Source of the DNA: Candidatus Sulfotelmatobacter sp.
GTDB taxonomy: Bacteria > Acidobacteriota > Terriglobia > Terriglobales > Acidobacteriaceae
DNA: 6,962 nt
Reading direction: 5' to 3'
Assembly: GCA_030049565.1 (NCBI GenBank)
Contig: JASIKQ010000315.1
Location: 1 to 6,962 of the forward strand
In this document: piece after piece, positions 1-5,176 of the stretch
Numbering within the stretch: position 1 is the stretch's first letter
Layout: each line of letters opens with the position of its first letter
Notes under the pieces: model-generated
What the model saw: the letters and a program-made list of their open reading frames with translations, nothing else
What the model was told of the DNA's origin: nothing
Databases searched by the model: none
Translations under genes and position numbers: made by a program

Positions 1-2474
1 ACGACATCGATGGGATCGTATTCGGTGCGGATCACAGCTTCGGCTAATCCCGCGGAAAAAAGAGCCTGAGTTCCATCGGATCCGTCCTTGCCTGGGAAGC
101 GCACTTCAGCGATGATCTTCCGCAGCTTCTCGACAGCGAGCATAGCCTCGCGTTCCGCAGTTTCACCAAGCAGGATGGCAATGGTCGTCGTGTCGTAGCG
201 AAACGCCAGATCGTTGGAGCGGATATTAGCGGAGAACATCTGTCCCACGCGCTCCATCACCGACATGACTTCGGCTTCACCGTATTCCCGGAACATGGAG
301 CTGCTTTTGCCAAACTGCATCAACAACAGCGACAGAGGAGTCGAGTTCTGAATGGCGCGCTTGCTCTCGGCGAGCAGCAGATCGATATACGACGCCCGCT
401 TGAGCAGTCCGGATTTCTCGTCGGTGACGGAGAGATTCTTTACCAGCCGCCGTAGGCCAGCGTTATTCAGCGCAATGACCATCTGATCGGCCAGAGTTTT
501 CAGCACGAGCGTATCAGAAGTGGGCCAAGTTCGCGGCTTGTTGTGCATGAGTGCGAGCAATCCAACCGAATCCGCGCCATTGGTCAAAGGAAATGCCAGC
601 ACTGAAACCGAGCCCAGGTCCGCGACTGCTTTGCTGACCTTCTGCAACTCAAGATCCTTCTGCACATCGGCAATGTTCACCGCCTCATCGGAAGTGGCAT
701 CATGCACCGCGCAGATCACTTGCTTCAGTGTCTCTTCATCCCCCGCTCGCGTGCCCTTCCCACAAAATTCCTGCACGGCGGTAGGCGGCGAACCCTTGGT
801 GCGCATCATGGCTACGCATCGTGAAACTTCCCAGTGCGCCCCAATCTCATTCACCGCCGTCGTGAGCACTGCCTGCGCCGTTGCCTGGCGATACAACTTG
901 CGCGTGATCTCGGCCACGCGGGTCACGTTGCGCATCTCCGCCGCCGGATCGGCTGCGGCTGGAGCCGTCGCTATTGGCGCCGCGACTGGGGTCTGCACCT
1001 GAGCCTGCGGCACCGGCACGGAACCGGCATAGGTCGGCGTCATTCCCGCCGACATATAGAGCCGCTGTAAGTCTTCATTGCGCTCTTCTTCGCGCGGAAA
1101 CAACTCCTGAATCCTTTGCAATCTCTCGATCGCCTTGTTTCGCATCCCATACTGCACCAGTATTTCCGCCTGCAACATCAGGTCCTGTAAAGTCGAAGCC
1201 CCCAGCGTGGCCTCATGCTCGATCTGCTTCTGCGCCGCGCTCGGCGACGTCGACGTGAACCGCGAGGAAATTTCTTTGAACTTGACCTCGTCGATCTTGC
1301 CCTTCAGCATCTCCAGCCGCTTCGCGTGGCCAGAATCGTAGGGATCCACATCCGCCGCCCGGTCCAAACACTCAGCCGCCTTGGCAAAATTCCCGGTTCC
1401 GGCGTAAACATCGAAAAGCTTTAGCAGGGTCTGGCAATAATCGCCTTCTCGATTCGCAGTGTTGAATAACTCGCTCATGAACTCGAGCATCTCGGGAGGC
1501 GTTTTGCGCTTTGCCGTGATTTCCTGCATCAGGCCCAAAAACTGCCGGCGCTCCCCACGCTTGGCGTGGAATTGCCCCAGCTTCCGCGACAGCGCAACCG
1601 CGGTCTCGTCCTGCTCTGAATCTATCAACTGGCCAATCAGCGCGATCACTTGTGGTTCGCGGCTGGGATTCTGCTCAAACAATTCCCACACCAGCGGCTC
1701 CGCTTCGTTATAGCGCCCTGCCGCCAACAAAGCCTCGGAATAGATCTCGCGCAGTTGCGGAGAATTCTTCCCCGCGATCACCTGCGGCTCAAGAATGAAG
1801 ACCGCCGCACCCACCTGCCCCTGAGTCAATAAGGTTTTTCCATACGCCAGCGTGATCGCCTCATCCGCCGAATCCTCCTGATACGCGCGCTCGTACCACT
1901 GTGCCGGATCCGCTCCCCTCTCCGCCGCCAGCTTCGCCGCGCGCATGAAGGCCTCGGCTGCTGCCTTGCTCTCGCCCAACTCTGAGCACAACTCGCCCAC
2001 CCGCTGATAATTTGGCGGGTTGGGCTCCAGCTCCACCACCCGCCCCAGCACCTGCAATGCATCCTTCTTGTTACCCGCCTTCGCCAGATCGCTCAGCGCC
2101 GACTCATACGTTCCCACCGCCAGCTTCTTGTTCGACCCCTCCAATAAGTGACCAAAGCGAAACTTCTGATCCCACGAGGGAGTCCCATGCCGCGCCAGCT
2201 TTTTATAGGTGAGGCTAGCCTTGGTAGCATCTCCCCCCGCCACTTGCCGCTCAAACAACTCGCCCAGCAGCCGGACCGCATCGTGCGCCCGGTTCTGCGA
2301 CAGGCACAAGTCTGCCGCCAGCTGCCGCACCGTATCGTTTTCGGGATCGTCGCGCAGCGCCGCCAGATAGTCCTCGAGGGCTTCTGCCGCCTTGCCCTTT
2401 TGCAGAAGCTTCTCCGCGCGCTCAATCCGCTTGGCGACCTCGGCTCGCTCCACTCGTTTTGTGCTGTCCGGCAT
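1..2474 (-). CDS. TPR-repeat protein with GAF domain and degenerate GGDEF domain (3' end outside window)
   Basis: I translated the minus strand from the ATG at 2472-2474; the frame stays open for 824 codons to the left edge. An in-frame TAG lies upstream (2511-2513), so this is the first possible ATG; no clear Shine-Dalgarno precedes it. Residues 1 to about 480 are alpha-helical TPR-type repeats, for example AEKLLQKGKAAEALEDYLAA near the N-terminus and KAAECLDRAADVDPYDS further on. An Ala/Pro/Gln linker (about 490-512) leads to a GAF-type domain (about 515-680), then a GGDEF-like fold from about 683 (VTDEKSGLLKRASY). The GGDEF signature position reads RYDTTTI (R759-I765) and the usual DxDxFK region reads MQFGKSS, so metal/GTP binding and cyclase activity should be lost. 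There is no signal peptide or membrane segment, so it is cytoplasmic. The likely role is a sensory or scaffolding protein; ligand and partners are unknown. The end of the frame resembles the late GGDEF strand (SAGLAEA), so probably only a few dozen residues are missing. Confidence 0.88.
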   Translation of the reverse strand, partial: MPDSTKRVERAEVAKRIERAEKLLQKGKAAEALEDYLAALRDDPENDTVRQLAADLCLSQNRAHDAVRLLGELFERQVAGGDATKASLTYKKLARHGTPSWDQKFRFGHLLEGSNKKLAVGTYESALSDLAKAGNKKDALQVLGRVVELEPNPPNYQRVGELCSELGESKAAAEAFMRAAKLAAERGADPAQWYERAYQEDSADEAITLAYGKTLLTQGQVGAAVFILEPQVIAGKNSPQLREIYSEALLAAGRYNEAEPLVWELFEQNPSREPQVIALIGQLIDSEQDETAVALSRKLGQFHAKRGERRQFLGLMQEITAKRKTPPEMLEFMSELFNTANREGDYCQTLLKLFDVYAGTGNFAKAAECLDRAADVDPYDSGHAKRLEMLKGKIDEVKFKEISSRFTSTSPSAAQKQIEHEATLGASTLQDLMLQAEILVQYGMRNKAIERLQRIQELFPREEERNEDLQRLYMSAGMTPTYAGSVPVPQAQVQTPVAAPIATAPAAADPAAEMRNVTRVAEITRKLYRQATAQAVLTTAVNEIGAHWEVSRCVAMMRTKGSPPTAVQEFCGKGTRAGDEETLKQVICAVHDATSDEAVNIADVQKDLELQKVSKAVADLGSVSVLAFPLTNGADSVGLLALMHNKPRTWPTSDTLVLKTLADQMVIALNNAGLRRLVKNLSVTDEKSGLLKRASYIDLLLAESKRAIQNSTPLSLLLMQFGKSSSMFREYGEAEVMSVMERVGQMFSANIRSNDLAFRYDTTTIAILLGETAEREAMLAVEKLRKIIAEVRFPGKDGSDGTQALFSAGLAEAVIRTEYDPIDV

Positions 2475-2507
2475 CGGGATGGTTTTGGGCAGACTACCGC
2501 TGCCTCG

Positions 2508-2536
2508 ATTCTAGGAGGGGCAATCTGACCCAGCAA
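2508..2536 (-). promoter_or_regulatory. candidate sigma70-type promoter of the TPR/GAF gene
   Basis: On the minus strand a TAGAAT box (plus 2508-2513, 5 of 6 to TATAAT) is preceded by TTGCTG (plus 2531-2536, 3 of 6 to TTGACA) with a 17-base spacer. It would start transcription about 25-30 bases before the ATG at 2474. The -35 match is poor and no experiment supports it. Confidence 0.3.
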
Positions 2537-2560
2537 TTGAGAAGGATAAGGCGTTGGTTA

Positions 2561-2571
2561 CGAAAGTTTCG
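2561..2571. repeat. 11-bp palindrome CGAAAGTTTCG
   Basis: Perfect dyad CGAAA-G-TTTCG with a one-base centre, about 90 bases upstream of the TPR/GAF start and upstream of its candidate -35 box. It could be a small operator, but a palindrome of this length can occur by chance. Confidence 0.3.
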
Positions 2572-2575
2572 GAAT

Positions 2576-2604
2576 GGCGGTTTCATAAGCGAACCTGAAC
2601 CGCC
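2576..2604. repeat. inverted repeat GGCGGTT / AACCGCC
   Basis: Arms at 2576-2582 and 2598-2604 are perfect reverse complements (7 bp) with a 15-base loop that contains the direct repeat GAACC..GAACC. The right arm overlaps the GCCGGC element that begins at 2602. It is a possible operator or leader hairpin. No T-tract follows on either strand, so a terminator is unlikely. Confidence 0.35.
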
Positions 2605-2623
2605 GGCGCTCGAGCAAGCCGGC
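2602..2623. repeat. nested palindromes GCCGGC - GCTCGAGC - GCCGGC
   Basis: Two copies of the self-complementary hexamer GCCGGC (2602-2607 and 2618-2623) flank the 8-bp palindrome GCTCGAGC (2608-2615). The outer copies can pair as a 6-bp GC stem with a 10-base loop. The symmetric arrangement is unusual, although GC-rich palindromes are common in GC-rich genomes. Confidence 0.3.
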
Positions 2624-2646
2624 CGTGCGAATGGAGCCTTACCCTA

Positions 2647-2675
2647 TTGATTTTTGGCCGTCTTGAGGCTAGTAT
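2647..2675 (+). promoter_or_regulatory. candidate sigma70-type promoter of the GH9 gene
   Basis: TTGATT (2647-2652, 4 of 6 to TTGACA) is followed after 17 bases by TAGTAT (2670-2675, 4 of 6 to TATAAT), giving a leader of roughly 115 bases before the ATG at 2796. A second combination, TTGAGG (2663-2668) with TATTAA (2685-2690), lies just downstream and overlaps the AT-rich inverted repeat. Both are weak matches; the two cannot be told apart by eye. Confidence 0.3.
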
Positions 2676-2683
2676 TCACGCGT

Positions 2684-2703
2684 TTATTAAATGCTTTTAA
2701 TAA
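2684..2703. repeat. AT-rich inverted repeat, candidate operator before the GH9 gene
   Basis: Arms TTATTAAA (2684-2691) and TTTAATAA (2696-2703) are perfect 8-bp reverse complements around a 4-base centre TGCT. It stands out as an AT island in GC-rich surroundings, overlaps a possible -10 element, and lies about 93 bases before the GH9 start. A dimeric repressor or activator site is plausible; the regulator is unknown. Confidence 0.4.
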
Positions 2704-2746
2704 CCGCCTGACTTTGGTATTCACAACCTATCGCGTGGTGATGAGC

Positions 2747-2761
2747 TGCCACGGCTTGGCA
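2747..2761. repeat. TGCCA-N5-TGGCA dyad in the GH9 leader
   Basis: Perfect 5-bp arms at 2747-2751 and 2757-2761 around CGGCT, ending 21 bases before the Shine-Dalgarno of the GH9 gene. It could be a small leader hairpin or a protein-binding dyad. It is short enough to be chance. Confidence 0.25.
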
Positions 2762-2782
2762 CTTTTGCGACAGCGCTGAACA

Positions 2783-2788
2783 AGGAGG
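2783..2788 (+). promoter_or_regulatory. Shine-Dalgarno AGGAGG that fixes the GH9 start
   Basis: The full consensus AGGAGG lies 7 bases before the ATG at 2796. A TTG directly upstream (2793-2795) is in frame but would leave only 4 bases, so the ATG is the better start. Confidence 0.85.
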
Positions 2789-2795
2789 AAACTTG

Positions 2796-4916
2796 ATGCC
2801 TCCCCGCCGATTCTCTTGTTTGTACTTTGCCCTTCTCGCGCTAATGGCGCCCGCCGCCCACGCCACCAAGTCCGCCTACGTCCGCGTCAACCAGGCCGGG
2901 TACGAAACTGCCAATCCTCCTTTCCAGGCCTACCTCATGTCCACCATCCCCGAGTCGGGAGCAACATTCAGCGTTATCAACTCTAAGGGCGCCACTGTCT
3001 ACTCGGCATCCGTCGGCCCCCTCCTCGGCACCTGGAGCAACAAGAAACTCCAATACGATGTCTATAGCCTCAATTTCACCGTCACCGGAGGCGACGTCTA
3101 CACGATCTCAGTCTCAGGTCCGGTTGCCGCGAGTTCTCCCAAATTTGCGGTTGACACTCCCGACGTTCTCTACTCAGGCTTGCTACTCAACACTTTATGG
3201 TTTTACGAAACCGAGCGTGACGGTCCTGACTATATCCCCAATGCCTTACGAACGGCTCCCGGACATCTGAACGACGAGAAGGCAACCGTCTACGATACGC
3301 CCCGACTAAATTCGAACGATCTGATTAACACCACCGCGACCCCTCTCACTTCTGCGGACGCCGTCATCAACGGCTCCGGGGGGTGGTGGGATGCGGGCGA
3401 TTACATGAAATATGTCGAGACCACGAGTTACGCGGTCGCGCTGATGGAGATTGGCATTCGCGACTTCCCTCATCAGATGGGGCCATTTGCTCCCGTCAAT
3501 CCGCCGGCTCCGCCTGCCTCGGTCTCTTACTCCGGGAGTGTCGTAGGCGCGCCCTTGTCATCCAACTTTTCCGATGAAGCACGCTTTGGGCTGAAATGGC
3601 TGATGAAAATGTGGGATGACAGCAGCAAGACGCTCTACTATCAAGTCGACAATAGCCAGGACTGGAATCATTTCAAGAATCTCGAAACCGAATACGATAT
3701 CTGGACCCTCCCGCAAGCCGCTGACGATTATGAAGGCTGTACTCCAGACTACTTCTATATCTGCTACCGTCCGGTTTTCGTCTCTGCGCCAGCGGGTTCC
3801 GGCGGAAAAGCAGAAAAGATCAGCCCCAATCTTGCAGGACGCCTGGCCGCAGCCTTTGCCGAGTACTATCAGTTGTATCGCATCGTCAATCCTCACCTGG
3901 CCGATAAGGCCCTGCGCTATGCCGAGGAGATTTTCGCGCTCGCCGATACTTCTCTTGCCGACCCGGCCGCATCTGTCTACGGCGGCACATGTTCGTCCGG
4001 ATGCCTGCTCACCATACTTCCTTTCGACGGATACCCCGAAAACGTCTGGGACGACGACATGGAATTGGGTGCGACTGAGCTGTATTTCGCTCTGCACTCG
4101 TCTCTGCAATCTGCGAACGGCGAGCTGCCCGCCGACTTGCCGGTCAGCGATCCGATGCATTATCTCAGCGAAGCGGCCCACCACGCGCACAACTACATCA
4201 CCAAGATCTATAACAAGGGATACGAAGATACCCTCAATCTGTACGACGTAAGCGGTCTGGCGCACTTCGAGCTATATCGCGCGTTAGGGCTAGCAGGAAA
4301 TCCCAGCGGGTTGCCTGTCAACCAGTCGACCATACTGACTGCACTCAAAAATCAGATAAACGTCGCGATTACACAGGCGGGAACGGACGTGTGGGGCTTC
4401 GGCGTTCCCTGGCAAAACGGCGACACCACTTCCCACGGCGCCGGCCTTTCGGTGATGGCCAGCGAACTCTATTACCTGACCGGCGATAGCAGTTATGACA
4501 CTTATTCGCAACGTTGGCTGGCCAACATTCTCGGCGCGAACTCCTGGGGATCGTCCTTTATCGTGGGCGATGGCAGCACTTTTCCAAACTGCATCCAGCA
4601 TCAGGTAGCAAACCTTGCAGGAGCCCTGGATGGCACCTCCGGTGGCACTCCGATTCTGTGGGGCGCAGCTTCCGAAGGCCCAGCCAGCGCAGCCACATCC
4701 GGAGTGGTGTCCGGAATGATTCTCTGCCCCGCCAACGGAGTCGACACCTTCGCCGTCTTCAACGGCAACGACGGTGCGTATAACAGTTCGGAACTTGCCG
4801 TTTACAGAGACAACATGCAGTCATACAGTACAACTGAACCCGCAATCGATCTGACCGCAACCTCATTCTTGATGTGGTCGTGGCGCATGGCTGGCAGGCC
4901 GGCCGAATTGCCATAA
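2796..4916 (+). CDS. secreted glycoside hydrolase family 9 protein (cellulase-type) with N-terminal Ig-like domain
   Basis: The 706-residue protein begins with a signal peptide (RR at 4-5, hydrophobic 6-19, likely cut after AHA at 21-23). An Ig-like CelD_N-type domain follows (about 26-118, YVRVNQAGY near its start), then the (alpha/alpha)6-barrel GH9 domain (about 122-700). WWDAGDY (197-203) carries Asp199 and Asp202, the catalytic base/water-positioning pair of GH9. YRDNMQSYSTTEPA (670-683) fits the family's C-terminal signature and places the general acid at Glu681. Family members hydrolyse beta-1,4-glucans by inversion. No CBM or dockerin is visible. Departures from typical endoglucanases are QHQVANL (601-607) where HHR is usual, and Thr687 at the signature's Asn. 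Six cysteines in the mature part (315, 323, 399, 403, 599, 644) could form disulfides. A Pro-rich insert lies at 229-245. Family assignment is firm; cellulose versus another beta-glucan is not decidable here. Confidence 0.93.
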   Translation: MPPRRFSCLYFALLALMAPAAHATKSAYVRVNQAGYETANPPFQAYLMSTIPESGATFSVINSKGATVYSASVGPLLGTWSNKKLQYDVYSLNFTVTGGDVYTISVSGPVAASSPKFAVDTPDVLYSGLLLNTLWFYETERDGPDYIPNALRTAPGHLNDEKATVYDTPRLNSNDLINTTATPLTSADAVINGSGGWWDAGDYMKYVETTSYAVALMEIGIRDFPHQMGPFAPVNPPAPPASVSYSGSVVGAPLSSNFSDEARFGLKWLMKMWDDSSKTLYYQVDNSQDWNHFKNLETEYDIWTLPQAADDYEGCTPDYFYICYRPVFVSAPAGSGGKAEKISPNLAGRLAAAFAEYYQLYRIVNPHLADKALRYAEEIFALADTSLADPAASVYGGTCSSGCLLTILPFDGYPENVWDDDMELGATELYFALHSSLQSANGELPADLPVSDPMHYLSEAAHHAHNYITKIYNKGYEDTLNLYDVSGLAHFELYRALGLAGNPSGLPVNQSTILTALKNQINVAITQAGTDVWGFGVPWQNGDTTSHGAGLSVMASELYYLTGDSSYDTYSQRWLANILGANSWGSSFIVGDGSTFPNCIQHQVANLAGALDGTSGGTPILWGAASEGPASAATSGVVSGMILCPANGVDTFAVFNGNDGAYNSSELAVYRDNMQSYSTTEPAIDLTATSFLMWSWRMAGRPAELP

Positions 4917-4954
4917 GTTGCTCGCTGCGATCGAACTCACGATCTTGCCAGCCA
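4888..4954. repeat. inverted repeat across the end of the GH9 gene
   Basis: TGGCTGGCA (4888-4896, inside the last codons) and TGCCAGCCA (4946-4954) are perfect 9-bp reverse complements. The 49-base interval contains the palindrome GGCCGGCC (4897-4904) and a smaller dyad GATCG/CGATC (4929-4933 and 4940-4944). The transcript could fold into a compound stem spanning the stop codon, which might terminate transcription or protect the 3' end. There is no T-tract, so it is not a standard intrinsic terminator. Confidence 0.35.
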
Positions 4955-5028
4955 GTTCAAACCGCCCATGTGCATTATTTAGGGCTACTTCCTTAGTGGC
5001 CGTTCTTGGCGACTGTTTGCATGGAGAT

Positions 5029-5058
5029 AAGGTTTAGCAAGGTTTAGAGAAAAAGGTT
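5029..5058. repeat. AAGGTTTAG direct repeats, 10-bp period
   Basis: AAGGTTTAG occurs at 5029-5037 and 5039-5047, exactly 10 bases apart (one helical turn), and a partial third copy AAGGTT lies at 5053-5058. It sits about 130 bases before the lipoprotein gene. Tandem half-sites on one helix face are typical of activator binding sites, but no regulator can be named. Confidence 0.4.
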
Positions 5059-5166
5059 GGTGGGAGACGGGTGTCGCGTCGCAGCCCTGCCGAAATGTGT
5101 TAATGTGAGCGCAAGCCATCCGCAACTAAATGCCGCCATTCGCGTTAAATAACAGGCAAGAGTCAT

Positions 5167-5174
5167 AAAGGGGA
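5167..5174 (+). promoter_or_regulatory. Shine-Dalgarno-like AAAGGGGA before the lipoprotein gene
   Basis: This purine run ends 2 bases before the TTG at 5177 and 17 before the ATG at 5192. The AGG core (5169-5171) gives an acceptable 5-base gap to TTG and a too-long gap to ATG. A second AAAGG (5186-5190) is only 1 base from the ATG. The evidence tips toward TTG but does not settle the start. Confidence 0.4.
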
Positions 5175-5176
5175 TC

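Larger units (their letters stand above)
2475..2795. other. divergent intergenic control region without a gene
   Basis: These 321 bases separate the minus-strand TPR/GAF gene from the plus-strand GH9 gene. I see no convincing coding frame. The stretch contains a palindrome at 2561-2571, a hairpin at 2576-2604, clustered GCCGGC elements at 2602-2623, an AT-rich inverted repeat at 2684-2703, a repeated GTATTCAC (2672-2679 and 2717-2724, 45 bases apart) and a TGCCA/TGGCA dyad at 2747-2761. It must carry the start signals of both genes, and the density of dyads is what one expects of a regulated divergent promoter. Confidence 0.6.
4917..5176. other. intergenic spacer between the two glycosidase genes
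   Basis: These 260 bases contain no convincing gene. They hold the right half of the inverted repeat ending at 4954, AAGGTT direct repeats (5029-5058) and an AT-rich patch TTAAATAA (5145-5152) that could serve as a -10 region, though no good -35 box is paired with it. The length suggests the lipoprotein gene has its own promoter rather than a tight operon with the GH9 gene. Confidence 0.5.

Noticed and set aside
520..1424. Series of short plus-strand frames (up to 160 codons) across 520-1424
   Set aside because: All lie opposite the GAF domain, linker and C-terminal TPR part of the minus-strand gene, lack ribosome binding sites and show no domain pattern.
2513..2520. AGGAGGGG on the plus strand as a ribosome binding site
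   Set aside because: No start codon follows at a suitable distance on the plus strand.
2093..2536. 147-codon minus-strand frame starting upstream of the TPR gene
   Set aside because: It is rich in Arg, Trp and Cys and lies out of frame over the TPR region, where the other minus frame gives a convincing helical-repeat protein.
2758..2768. TGGCAC followed by TTTTGC, resembling a sigma54 promoter
   Set aside because: The GG and GC elements are separated by 7 bases instead of the required 10, so sigma54 RNA polymerase should not recognise it.
2793..2795. TTG as start of the GH9 gene
   Set aside because: ATG 2796 has the optimal 7-base gap to AGGAGG, while TTG leaves only 4; the product differs by one residue.
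3616..4251. 211-codon plus-strand frame inside the GH9 gene
   Set aside because: It is a shifted-frame shadow, rich in Arg, Ser, Thr and Pro, with no motif; the GH9 frame explains the region.
3558..4265. Long antisense open frame (235 codons) inside the GH9 gene
   Set aside because: It lies entirely opposite a strongly supported catalytic domain and shows no domain-like pattern; it follows from the GC-rich codon use of the real gene.
5101..5117. TAATGTGAGCGC resembling a CRP binding site
   Set aside because: Only the left TGTGA half is present; the required TCACA half is missing at the right spacing.
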